A stretch of DNA of 45,700 nt from Olleya namhaensis (lineage in GTDB: Bacteria; Bacteroidota; Bacteroidia; Flavobacteriales; Flavobacteriaceae): the NCBI RefSeq assembly GCF_900114005.1, contig NZ_FORM01000014.1, positions 1 through 45,700 of the forward strand. The letters run 5' to 3'. The position numbers and the translations under genes were made by a program. The first letter of the stretch is position 1, and each line of letters opens with the position of its first letter. The notes beneath the pieces are model-generated. The model was not told the DNA's origin, searched no databases, and saw only the letters and a list, made by a program, of their open reading frames with translations. Shown here one piece after another: positions 28,471 to 36,611 of this stretch.

Positions 28471-31029
28471 ATGGATGATAATTTTTCACCAAGAGTAAAA
28501 GACGTCATTGCCTATAGTAAGGAAGAAGCATTACGCTTAGGACATGACTTTATAGGTACTGAACATTTAATGCTTGGTTTATTAAGAGACGGGAACGGAA
28601 AAGCAATTAATATTTTAAATGCATTAGATATTGATTTAAATCATTTAAGGCGAAAGGTCGAAATATTAAGTCCTGCTAATCCTAATACCATTATTACTTC
28701 TAACGAAAAGAAAAATTTGCACTTAACGCGTCAAGCAGAACGTGCATTAAAAACCACTTTTCTAGAGGCTAAACTGTTTCAAAGTACATCAATAAACACA
28801 GCACATTTATTATTGTGTATACTTAGAAACGAAAACGACCCTACAACTAAGCTTTTAAATAAGCTTAAAGTAGATTATGATAACGTTAAAGAACAATTTA
28901 AGTCTATGATAACAAACGACGATAACTTCGAAGACATAACTGGAGCACCAAAAGCTGAGTCATTTCAAGATGACCCATCTTCTGAAGACTCTAGTTCTAA
29001 AGACATATTTAATACTCCTGGGGGAGCTAAAGGGAACAAAAAATCTAAGACACCTGTGTTAGATAATTTTGGACGTGATTTGACAGCTATGGCTGAAGAA
29101 GGTAAACTTGACCCAGTGGTAGGACGAGAAAAAGAAATTGAGCGCGTATCTCAAATTTTATCTCGTCGTAAAAAGAACAACCCATTACTAATTGGTGAGC
29201 CAGGTGTTGGTAAATCAGCAATTGCTGAAGGATTAGCCAACAGAATTGTAAGTAAAAAAGTATCTCGTATATTATTTAATAAGCGCGTAGTTACTTTAGA
29301 TTTAGCTAGTTTAGTTGCTGGTACTAAATATAGAGGCCAATTTGAAGAGCGTATGAAAGCGGTAATGAATGAGCTTGAAAAGAATGATGACGTTATTCTA
29401 TTTATAGACGAAATTCATACCATAGTTGGTGCTGGTGGAGCTACAGGAAGTTTAGATGCTTCTAACATGTTTAAACCTGCATTAGCAAGAGGAGAAATCC
29501 AATGTATTGGAGCTACCACTCTTGATGAGTATAGACAATATATTGAGAAAGATGGTGCTTTAGAAAGACGTTTCCAGAAAGTAATTGTAGAACCAACTAC
29601 TGTTGACGAAACTATTGAAATACTTAACAACATTAAAGGTAAGTATGAAGAACACCATAATGTATCCTATACTGACGAAGCTATTGCGGCTTGTGTAAAG
29701 TTAACCAACCGTTATATGACGGAACGTTTTCTTCCAGACAAAGCAATTGATGCTTTAGATGAAGCTGGCTCTAGAGTACACATTACCAACATAAGTGTAC
29801 CAAAACAGATCATAGAATTAGAGAAAAAATTAGAGGACGTTAGAGAAACAAAAAATTCTGTTGTTAAAAAACAGAAATACGAAGAAGCAGCACGTTTACG
29901 TGATGATGAGAAACGTTTAGAGAAAGAATTAGCTGTTGCCCAAGAAAAATGGGAAGAAGACACCAAGTTACATAAAGAAATTGTTAGCGAAGATAATGTT
30001 GCAGATGTTGTAAGCATGATGACAGGAATACCTGTTAATCGTATTGCTCAAACCGAAAGCAACAAACTATCATTATTACCAGACCTTATTAAAGGAAAAG
30101 TAATTGGTCAAGATGAAGCAGTTGCAAAAGTTGTAAAAGCAATACAACGTAACCGTGCTGGACTTAAAGATCCAAACAAGCCAATCGGGTCGTTTATCTT
30201 TTTAGGTCAAACAGGAGTCGGTAAAACACAGTTAGCCAAGGTTTTATCTAATCAATTGTTTGATAGCGAAGATGCTATGATAAGAATTGACATGAGTGAG
30301 TACATGGAAAAATTTGCTATCTCAAGACTAGTAGGTGCACCTCCAGGATACGTAGGATATGAAGAAGGTGGTCAATTAACAGAAAAAGTACGTCGTAAAC
30401 CTTACGCTGTAATTCTTTTAGATGAAATTGAAAAAGCACATCCAGATGTCTTTAATATGTTACTTCAGGTATTAGATGATGGTTATTTAACGGATAGTTT
30501 AGGTCGTAAAATCGATTTTAGAAATACTATCATTATAATGACATCAAATATTGGAGCAAGAAAATTAAAAGATTTTGGAACAGGTATTGGTTTTGGAACA
30601 GCTTCTCAAAAATCTCAGGAAGACGCCAATGCAAAAAGTGTTATTGAAAATGCACTTAAAAAATCGTTTGCTCCAGAATTTTTAAACAGAATTGATGATG
30701 TAGTTGTCTTTAATGCTTTAGAAAAAGAAGATATTAATAAAATTATTGATATCGAATTAGATAGACTGCTAAGACGTATTGACGGTTTAGGTTATAAATT
30801 AACTTTAACTGATGCTGCTAAAGATTATATCGCAGATAAAGGATTTGATAAACAATACGGTGCACGACCTTTAAAGCGTGCTATTCAAAAGTATGTTGAA
30901 GATGCTTTAGCTGAAGAAATTATTAGCGCTAAACTGCAAGAAGGCGATAAAATAGTGATGGATTTAGATTCAAAAACTGACGAAATCACTATAGCAATAG
31001 AAAAAGCAGAAAAGCCTGCAGAATCTTAA
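28471..31029 (+). CDS. clpC: ClpC-type ATP-dependent Clp protease ATP-binding subunit
   Basis: An 852-residue AAA+ unfoldase that feeds substrates to ClpP. I take ATG 28471 as start: it follows GAAAGGAACAAATAT and opens the conserved [21 protein letters not shown]; the codons upstream in frame do not look like the family. Domains in order are the Clp N-domain pair (about 5-140), AAA-1 with Walker [10 protein letters not shown] and Walker [10 protein letters not shown], a middle region with a UVR-like motif ([18 protein letters not shown]), and AAA-2 with GQTGVGKT and [13 protein letters not shown]. The UVR-containing middle domain distinguishes ClpC from ClpB and ClpA. No mcsB/ctsR-type genes are adjacent, so control must differ from Bacillus. 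Confidence 0.96.
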   Translation: MDDNFSPRVKDVIAYSKEEALRLGHDFIGTEHLMLGLLRDGNGKAINILNALDIDLNHLRRKVEILSPANPNTIITSNEKKNLHLTRQAERALKTTFLEAKLFQSTSINTAHLLLCILRNENDPTTKLLNKLKVDYDNVKEQFKSMITNDDNFEDITGAPKAESFQDDPSSEDSSSKDIFNTPGGAKGNKKSKTPVLDNFGRDLTAMAEEGKLDPVVGREKEIERVSQILSRRKKNNPLLIGEPGVGKSAIAEGLANRIVSKKVSRILFNKRVVTLDLASLVAGTKYRGQFEERMKAVMNELEKNDDVILFIDEIHTIVGAGGATGSLDASNMFKPALARGEIQCIGATTLDEYRQYIEKDGALERRFQKVIVEPTTVDETIEILNNIKGKYEEHHNVSYTDEAIAACVKLTNRYMTERFLPDKAIDALDEAGSRVHITNISVPKQIIELEKKLEDVRETKNSVVKKQKYEEAARLRDDEKRLEKELAVAQEKWEEDTKLHKEIVSEDNVADVVSMMTGIPVNRIAQTESNKLSLLPDLIKGKVIGQDEAVAKVVKAIQRNRAGLKDPNKPIGSFIFLGQTGVGKTQLAKVLSNQLFDSEDAMIRIDMSEYMEKFAISRLVGAPPGYVGYEEGGQLTEKVRRKPYAVILLDEIEKAHPDVFNMLLQVLDDGYLTDSLGRKIDFRNTIIIMTSNIGARKLKDFGTGIGFGTASQKSQEDANAKSVIENALKKSFAPEFLNRIDDVVVFNALEKEDINKIIDIELDRLLRRIDGLGYKLTLTDAAKDYIADKGFDKQYGARPLKRAIQKYVEDALAEEIISAKLQEGDKIVMDLDSKTDEITIAIEKAEKPAES

Positions 31030-31055
31030 GATTAAAAGTATATTTGCAAAATATT

Positions 31056-31087
31056 AAAAGCTTCACTAACTTTAGTGAAGCTTTTTT
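31056..31087 (+). terminator. Terminator after clpC
   Basis: AAAAGCTTCACTA, loop of 4 nt, TAGTGAAGCTTTT, then more T: a 13-bp perfect stem 26 nt past the clpC stop. It begins the gap before the next small gene, whose ATG is at 31100. Confidence 0.88.
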
Positions 31088-31099
31088 AATTGACTTAAA

Positions 31100-31489
31100 A
31101 TGTACGCAAAAACAAAATTATCCTTCGGAACACTATTAGTTTCTAATAGTATCCTTATTTCGGAGATTAATGAAGGGGTTACTCTAAATAAAGAGCTGTC
31201 TGATGCCATCATTCATTTTGCAAAAGTCACTTTTCAAAATAGACCATTTGTTTATCTTACTAATAGAGTCAATTCTTATGCTGTAGATCCTATTATATAT
31301 AGAGACGTCTCTCAAATTAAAACTTTGCGTGGTTTTGCTGTAGTCTCTCAAACGCTATCAGCTAGAAATGCGGAAATAGAGCGCTTATTTCTTAATAAGC
31401 CTTTTGAAATATTTTCTGATTTAGATAAAGCCAAAGCTTGGGCCTTAAAAAGATTAAAAGAAAACCAATCAGAATCTTTTATTGATTAA
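31100..31489 (+). CDS. Hypothetical protein, STAS/SpoIIAA-like, first of a tandem paralogous pair
   Basis: A 129-residue soluble protein with no signal peptide. The conserved core is INEGVTLNKELSDAI, FVYLTNRVNSYAVDP, IKTLRGFAVVSQT and EIERLFLNKPFEIFSDLDKAKAWA. The alternating strand-helix pattern with a C-terminal WA-containing helix suggests a SpoIIAA/STAS-like fold, an inference from pattern only. I know similar unnamed proteins in flavobacteria but no function. It starts only 13 nt after the clpC terminator and has a diverged paralogue immediately downstream (31671-32069). Confidence 0.75.
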   Translation: MYAKTKLSFGTLLVSNSILISEINEGVTLNKELSDAIIHFAKVTFQNRPFVYLTNRVNSYAVDPIIYRDVSQIKTLRGFAVVSQTLSARNAEIERLFLNKPFEIFSDLDKAKAWALKRLKENQSESFID

Positions 31490-31670
31490 ACCAATTAGTT
31501 TAAGTTATTCAAATCTATTCAATAACATTAAAACAATAATGAAAACTAGATTAAAATAAGTATTTTGACGAATAAAATGACTTTTAAGCGATAAATAGCT
31601 TAAATCATTCTGTTGTATTTATTTTTTTAGTCTACAGTTAGTACCTTAAGTAGCCTAAGTAAATGCTATT

Positions 31671-32069
31671 ATGAGTACAACAATAAAATTAAATTTCTGT
31701 TCCTTAGAAATTTTCAAAAAAAACAAAATAGTAATTGGTACAGTTAACGAAGGCGTACATCTGACTCCTGAATTAAGTGAGACCATTGTATTAACCGTTT
31801 TTAAACATTTAGGAGATTATCCAATGGTTTATATTACAAATCGCATAAACTCCTACTCTATTGATCCTACATTATATACCAATATTTCTAAAATCAAAAA
31901 TATCATAGGATTTGGCGTGGTTTGTAATAAAACTAGGAAAACAGAAATTTCTGAAATAGAAAAACTGTTCTATAAAAACAAATTCAAACTATTTGAAACT
32001 ATGGACAATGCCATGTTTTGGGCTATAAAAACACTTGAACATAACGCTATACGCGCGCAAATCTCTTAG
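31671..32069 (+). CDS. Hypothetical protein, paralogue of the preceding gene
   Basis: A 132-residue relative of the upstream protein. The shared positions include NEGVHLTPELSETI, MVYITNRINSYSIDP, ISKIKNIIGFGVV and EIEKLFYKNKFKLFETMDNAMFWAIKTL, so the two arose by tandem duplication and have since diverged strongly. A 181-nt gap separates them, suggesting separate promoters. Its TAG stop overlaps the TAA stop of the opposing hutH gene by 4 nt. Function unknown. Confidence 0.75.
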   Translation: MSTTIKLNFCSLEIFKKNKIVIGTVNEGVHLTPELSETIVLTVFKHLGDYPMVYITNRINSYSIDPTLYTNISKIKNIIGFGVVCNKTRKTEISEIEKLFYKNKFKLFETMDNAMFWAIKTLEHNAIRAQIS

Positions 32070-33574
32070 AATAATTCATCTGAATCAATACCAATAGTCT
32101 GAATAAATGCAATAGATGCCTGAATATCATCATGCAAAATTTCGTCTTCTTTTATAAAAGGAACAACATCACGATAGCTAGATAAAAAGGCCTCTATAAA
32201 ATCACTTGACTTTAATGGCGCTCTAAAAGCTAATGCTTGAGACGCATTAAACAACTCGATAGCTAAAACACGTTCTACATTATTTATTAAAGTATAGGCT
32301 TGTGTTGCTGCATTAGCACCCATACTAACATGATCTTCTTGACCATTACTAGATACAATACTATCAATACTGGCAGGAGATGCCAACTGCTTATTAGCAC
32401 TTACAATACTTGCTGCAGTGTACTGCGGAATCATAAAACCAGAATTTAAACCTGGATTATCCACTAAAAATGCAGGTAAACCTCTTAGTCCTGAGACTAA
32501 TTGAAACACACGTCTTTCCGATATATTTCCAATTTCCGCCATCGCTATTTTTAAATAATCTAAAGCTAACGCTAATGGTTGACCATGAAAATTACCTCCA
32601 GAGATAATCTCATCATCTTTTGCAAAAATATTAGGATTGTCCGTTACAGAATTAATTTCGGTAGTAAACGTTTTTTCAACAAAAGCAAGCGTATCCTTAG
32701 TTGCACCATGTACCTGTGGGATACATCTAAAACTATAAGGATCTTGCACGTGCTGTTTTTCTTGAGTAATAATTTCACTTCCTTCTAAAAAGTCACGCAC
32801 ACGTTTGGCTGTTTTTAATTGACCATTATGTGGTCTTACCAAATGTATTAATTCATTAAAAGGCTCTATTCTACCATCAAAAGCATCAATAGACACACTT
32901 CCTATTAAATCTGCTAAATAAGATAATTTATACGCTTTTAACAGTAAAGACGTACCATAAGCACTCATAAACTGTGTTCCGTTAAGCAATGCTAATCCCT
33001 CTTTAGACTGCATTGTTATTGGTTCCCAATTAAATTGCTCTAACACTTGTTTTGCTTCTAAAGTTTCGCCTTTATAAAACACTTTTCCTTTACCAATTAA
33101 TGGTAATGACATATGTGCTAAAGGTGACAAATCTCCAGAGGCACCTAAAGATCCTTGTGTGTAAACCAATGGTAAAACATCGTTATTATAAAAATCTATT
33201 AGACGTTGTACAGTTTGTAACTGTATTCCAGAATGTCCGTAGCTTAATGATTGTATTTTTAATAGCAACATTAATTTTACAATCTCATTAGGTACCAAAT
33301 CTCCGGTACCACAAGCATGAGACATCATTAAATTCTCCTGTAGTTTCGTTAAATTTTCGGTACTAATCTTTACATTATATAAAGACCCAAATCCTGTATT
33401 AATTCCATAAATTGGTCTAGTTTCAGATTTTAGTTTTTCGTCCAAATAAGCTCTACACTCATTAATCTTAACAATAGATTGCTCTGATAATTCTAATTGT
33501 TTTTGTTCTAAAATTATCGATTGTATAGTCGCCAAATCTAATGGCGTTGAAGATATAATGTGCGTTGTTTTCAT
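32066..33574 (-). CDS. hutH: Histidine ammonia-lyase
   Basis: Deaminates histidine to urocanate, the first step of histidine catabolism. The 502-residue protein carries the triad GSLGASGDLSPLAH, in which Ala145-Ser146-Gly147 cyclise to the MIO cofactor. The active-site Tyr is in IYGINTGFGSL (Tyr56). HVQDPYSFRCIPQVHGA and GGNFHGQPLALALDYL favour histidine over phenylalanine or tyrosine as substrate. No other hut genes are nearby, so the rest of the pathway must lie elsewhere. Upstream on the minus strand GACTTTTG preceded by TTG resembles a promoter with one mismatch. Confidence 0.95.
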   Translation of the reverse strand: MKTTHIISSTPLDLATIQSIILEQKQLELSEQSIVKINECRAYLDEKLKSETRPIYGINTGFGSLYNVKISTENLTKLQENLMMSHACGTGDLVPNEIVKLMLLLKIQSLSYGHSGIQLQTVQRLIDFYNNDVLPLVYTQGSLGASGDLSPLAHMSLPLIGKGKVFYKGETLEAKQVLEQFNWEPITMQSKEGLALLNGTQFMSAYGTSLLLKAYKLSYLADLIGSVSIDAFDGRIEPFNELIHLVRPHNGQLKTAKRVRDFLEGSEIITQEKQHVQDPYSFRCIPQVHGATKDTLAFVEKTFTTEINSVTDNPNIFAKDDEIISGGNFHGQPLALALDYLKIAMAEIGNISERRVFQLVSGLRGLPAFLVDNPGLNSGFMIPQYTAASIVSANKQLASPASIDSIVSSNGQEDHVSMGANAATQAYTLINNVERVLAIELFNASQALAFRAPLKSSDFIEAFLSSYRDVVPFIKEDEILHDDIQASIAFIQTIGIDSDELF

Positions 33575-33672
33575 TTGCTTAATTTAACTAGTCAAAAGTC
33601 ATCAATACTATAATAATATGCAAGTAATTGTTAATAATTAAAAAAAAACTTTATATCTATAAGAATTCTATA

Positions 33673-33680
33673 TATTTTTG
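33673..33680 (+). promoter_or_regulatory. Candidate -7 element (TATTTTTG) of the TlpA-like gene
   Basis: Exact TAnnTTTG match, 20 nt before the ATG at 33701. There is no TTG at the expected distance upstream, so support is partial. Confidence 0.4.
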
Positions 33681-33700
33681 GTTTAAATAAAATTAAAACA

Positions 33701-34753
33701 ATGAAAAAACTATTAGTTTGTATAGCAGCATTATCTATTGTTGCTTGCAAAAAGGAAGCCCCTAAAGATTATGCTACAATATCTGGTAAAATAGAAAATA
33801 AAAACAGTGACTCTTTATTTGTTTACCAAGGTAGAGACTTTAAAAGAACGATAAAAGTTAATGAAGACGGAACGTTTAGTGATACACTAAAAGTTAAATC
33901 TGGAGTTTACGGATTATATGATGGTAAAGAGCAAACTAATATCTTTTTAGCTAATGATATGGATATCAAAATGACTTTAGACACTAAAGCGTTTGATGAA
34001 ACGATTGCTTTTTCTGGAAAAGGTGCTGAAAAAACTAATTTTTTAGGTGAAAAACTAAAATTTGAAGAAGGTTTAATTGATATCGAAGCTTTAAAAAGTT
34101 TAGATGAAACTGGATTAAATTCTAAAATGGAGAGTTTAAAAAATGAAATGATTGCTTTTTATGATAAAAACGTAAGCATTGACTCTACACTTATTGCACA
34201 ATCTAAAGAACAAGTTAGCCCAATGCTAGATGGTTTAAAAGGATATGTGTTAGGTGGTATTAAATTAAAACAAGAATTACCTGCAGGAACAGTGTCTCCT
34301 ACTTTTGAAAATTACGAAAACTATAAAGGTGGAACAGTGTCTTTATCTGACTTAAAAGGTAAATATGTTTATGTAGATGTTTGGGCAACTTGGTGTGGAC
34401 CTTGTATTGGCGAAATTCCTGCATTACAAACTTTAGAAAAAGATTACGAAGGTAAAAATATTGCTTTTGTAAGTATCTCTACAGATGATGGAAGAGGTTA
34501 TAGAGCTGCAAGCAAAGAAGAATCTTTTAAATTATCTAAAGAAGCTTGGAGAAAAATGATTGCTGAAAAAGAAATGAGTGGTATTCAATTATTTGCTGAT
34601 AAATCTTTCAGCTCTGATTTTGTTACAGGTTATAAAATTAACTCTATACCTAGATTTATCTTAATAGATCCAAATGGTAATATTGTTAATGCTGATGCTC
34701 CAAGACCATCATATCCAAAAATAAACGAGTACTTAAGTTCTTTCGGAATCTAA
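33701..34753 (+). CDS. TlpA-like thiol-disulphide oxidoreductase lipoprotein with DUF4369-type N-terminus
   Basis: A 350-residue lipoprotein: MKKLLVCIAALSIVAC gives a lipobox with Cys16. Residues about 25-200 form the beta-rich and helical DUF4369-type domain (ATISGKIENKNSDSLFVYQGRDF) common before thioredoxin domains in Bacteroidota. Residues about 205-350 are a TlpA/ResA-like thioredoxin with VWATWCGPCIGEIPALQ, active Cys232 and Cys235, and the cis-Pro region NSIPRFILID. It likely reduces or isomerises disulphides in the periplasm. Its own promoter box lies upstream and a strong bidirectional terminator follows. Confidence 0.92.
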   Translation: MKKLLVCIAALSIVACKKEAPKDYATISGKIENKNSDSLFVYQGRDFKRTIKVNEDGTFSDTLKVKSGVYGLYDGKEQTNIFLANDMDIKMTLDTKAFDETIAFSGKGAEKTNFLGEKLKFEEGLIDIEALKSLDETGLNSKMESLKNEMIAFYDKNVSIDSTLIAQSKEQVSPMLDGLKGYVLGGIKLKQELPAGTVSPTFENYENYKGGTVSLSDLKGKYVYVDVWATWCGPCIGEIPALQTLEKDYEGKNIAFVSISTDDGRGYRAASKEESFKLSKEAWRKMIAEKEMSGIQLFADKSFSSDFVTGYKINSIPRFILIDPNGNIVNADAPRPSYPKINEYLSSFGI

Positions 34754-34770
34754 GCTAGTTTAAAACTGAT

Positions 34771-34808
34771 ATAAAAAAAAGCGAACTTTTCAGTTCGCTT
34801 TTTTTTTG
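34771..34808. terminator. Bidirectional terminator between the TlpA-like gene and nnr
   Basis: AAGCGAACT at 34779-34787, loop TTTC, AGTTCGCTT at 34792-34800, flanked by eight A on the left and a T run on the right. Serves both convergent genes. Confidence 0.9.
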
Positions 34809-34822
34809 TACTTATATTTAAT

Positions 34823-36385
34823 TTATCCTTGTGGTTCTTCACCTTCTTCTTCAGTTTCAACTTGTGGTGGCTCTGGTTGCTTAAACATATCTAAATATGC
34901 CAACGATATACCTTCAATAACATGACTAGCTATAAAGCTTTGGTAACCCAAATCCTCGATTAATAAATCGGCAGATTTTCCATGTAAATACACACCAAAA
35001 ATTGCAGCAGACAAAGCATCATAACCTTGTGCTACTAAACCAGCAATCATACCTGTTAAAACATCCCCAGTACCAGCTGTTGCTAACCCAGGGTTTCCTG
35101 TTGCGTTTACATACAACTTATCATCAAAAACAGTAATTGTATTGGCACCTTTAATAACAACAATACACTTGTATTTTTTAGCAAATGCTTTCGTTTTTTT
35201 AAGCTTATCAAAATCATCTTTCCATGATCCAACAAGTCTTTCAAGCTCTTTTGGATGTGGCGTTAATATTGTGTTTTCTGGCAATAATTTTAATAATGCT
35301 TTCTTTTTAGATAGTATATTTAAACCGTCCGCGTCAACAACTAAAGCTGTTTTGTTTGTTTTTAAAAACGTTTCAAAAGCAGTAACTGTTTTAGCATCTG
35401 TACCAACACCAACTCCAAACGCAATAACGTTTGGTGTTATATCATAATTTATAGCCGTAATTTTTTCCTCATCGCTATCTGTAATAACCATTGCTTCAGG
35501 AAAACCAACTTGTAATGGAATATAACCACATTTTGGTGTGTACGCTGTAACCTTACCAGCTCCAATAGCTAATACGCCTTGACTAGCTAATGTAACAGAT
35601 CCTATTTTACCGTAACTCCCACCTATAATTAAAGCATGTCCAAAATCTCCTTTATGGCTAAACTTAGTTCTAGGCTTATAAATTGGTAAGACTTCATTTT
35701 TTCCAATTAACTCAGCTACAGTTGGTGTTGTAAATAAATATTCTGGATCAATACCAATATCTAAAACTTCCCATTGTACCGTATATTTAGCCAATTCTGG
35801 CAAAAAGAAAACCAATTTTGGTGTTTGAAAACTTAAGGTGTATCCTGCGTTTACAACACTTTCTTCATCAGTTGGTGCTGCATCTGTAGACAAACCTGAA
35901 GGCACATCTATGGCTAAAACAAAAGCTTTAGTAGCTCTAAAGTGATTAAATAATGACTTTACCCAAGGATCCACAGGACGATTAATACCTATACCCAAAA
36001 TAGCATCTACAATAATATCTTTCTCTTCTATTACAGGCATCTCACAATCATCAGCTAATACTACAGGCCAATCTTTAGTTGTGCTTTTAATACGATCATA
36101 ATTAAGTAAAAAATCTTTAGATCGTGTTGTACTATAATTAACAATGTAAGTCTTTACATTATATCCGTGTGTTATTAAATGTCTAGCAACTACTAAACCA
36201 TCTCCTCCATTGTTTCCAATCCCACAAAACACGTGTATTGGGACTTGTGCGCCTTGCATACGCATATGCAACCAATTAAAAATTTGTATACCTGCACGCT
36301 CCATCAAATCGGTAGATGTAATACCTTGTTTTTTAGCTGTTAAAGCATCGCCTTCATAAATTTGTTCTTTCGAAAATATTTTCAT
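34823..36385 (-). CDS. nnr: Bifunctional NAD(P)H-hydrate epimerase / ADP-dependent dehydratase
   Basis: Repairs hydrated NADH and NADPH. The N-terminal epimerase half (about 1-210) shows CGIGNNGGDGLVVARHL and AIDVPSGLSTD. The C-terminal kinase-like dehydratase half (about 230-505) shows KGDFGHALIIGGSYGKIG, TPHPKELERLVG, IKGANTITV and the ATP/ADP-binding GNPGLATAGTGDVLTGMIAG. I take ATG 36383-36385 as start because MKIFSKEQIYEGDALT opens the conserved domain; an upstream in-frame start at 36415 adds a non-conserved stretch. A Glu-rich tail (VETEEEGEEPQG) ends it. It diverges from the thr operon. Confidence 0.95.
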   Translation of the reverse strand: MKIFSKEQIYEGDALTAKKQGITSTDLMERAGIQIFNWLHMRMQGAQVPIHVFCGIGNNGGDGLVVARHLITHGYNVKTYIVNYSTTRSKDFLLNYDRIKSTTKDWPVVLADDCEMPVIEEKDIIVDAILGIGINRPVDPWVKSLFNHFRATKAFVLAIDVPSGLSTDAAPTDEESVVNAGYTLSFQTPKLVFFLPELAKYTVQWEVLDIGIDPEYLFTTPTVAELIGKNEVLPIYKPRTKFSHKGDFGHALIIGGSYGKIGSVTLASQGVLAIGAGKVTAYTPKCGYIPLQVGFPEAMVITDSDEEKITAINYDITPNVIAFGVGVGTDAKTVTAFETFLKTNKTALVVDADGLNILSKKKALLKLLPENTILTPHPKELERLVGSWKDDFDKLKKTKAFAKKYKCIVVIKGANTITVFDDKLYVNATGNPGLATAGTGDVLTGMIAGLVAQGYDALSAAIFGVYLHGKSADLLIEDLGYQSFIASHVIEGISLAYLDMFKQPEPPQVETEEEGEEPQG

Positions 36386-36441
36386 TTTAATAATATATTG
36401 GCTATTAATTATCAATCTCGCAAAAATTGATGTTTAGTTTT

Positions 36442-36469
36442 TTTGATAAAAGTAAAAGTAATACATTTG
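36442..36469 (+). promoter_or_regulatory. Promoter of the thr operon
   Basis: TTTG at 36442-36445 and TACATTTG at 36462-36469, an exact TAnnTTTG. The spacer is 16 nt, one below the usual 17-23. The transcript would start near 36476, about 13 nt before the leader ATG at 36489, a good fit to an attenuator leader. Confidence 0.6.
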
Positions 36470-36488
36470 ATAGGTATAGATGCATAAA

Positions 36489-36545
36489 ATGAAAAAAAGA
36501 CATACTATTTTTACGTTAATTATGACCATTACCCTTTTGGGTTAA
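36489..36545 (+). CDS. thrL: Threonine/isoleucine-rich leader peptide
   Basis: A short frame, ATG to TAA, of 18 codons: MKKRHTIFTLIMTITLLG. It holds four Thr (positions 6, 9, 13, 15) and three Ile (7, 11, 14), far above expectation for 18 residues. It lies 66 nt upstream of thrA, directly after a promoter match, and its last codons and stop are inside a stable hairpin. This is the layout of a translating-ribosome attenuator in which scarcity of charged tRNA-Thr (or tRNA-Ile) stalls the ribosome. The peptide itself probably has no function. Expression is inferred, not shown. Confidence 0.72.
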   Translation: MKKRHTIFTLIMTITLLG

Positions 36546-36578
36546 TGACTATATATTCCTTCCGTTTGGGTAGTTTTT
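36527..36578 (+). promoter_or_regulatory. Thr attenuator: leader hairpin and U-run terminator before thrA
   Basis: The first hairpin pairs CATTACCC (36527-36534) with GGGTTAATG (36539/40-36547), with a TTTT loop and one bulge. It includes two Thr codons and the leader stop. A second, weaker hairpin, CTTCC at 36559-36563 with GGGTAG at 36568-36573, is followed by TTTTTC, a terminator-like end. TACCC (36530-36534) could alternatively pair with GGGTA (36568-36572), which would break the second hairpin. These exclusive pairings are what an attenuator needs. The exact switching mechanism is my inference. Confidence 0.58.
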
Positions 36579-36611
36579 CAACTACAATTTTTATCACAAA
36601 ATAATTTAAAA

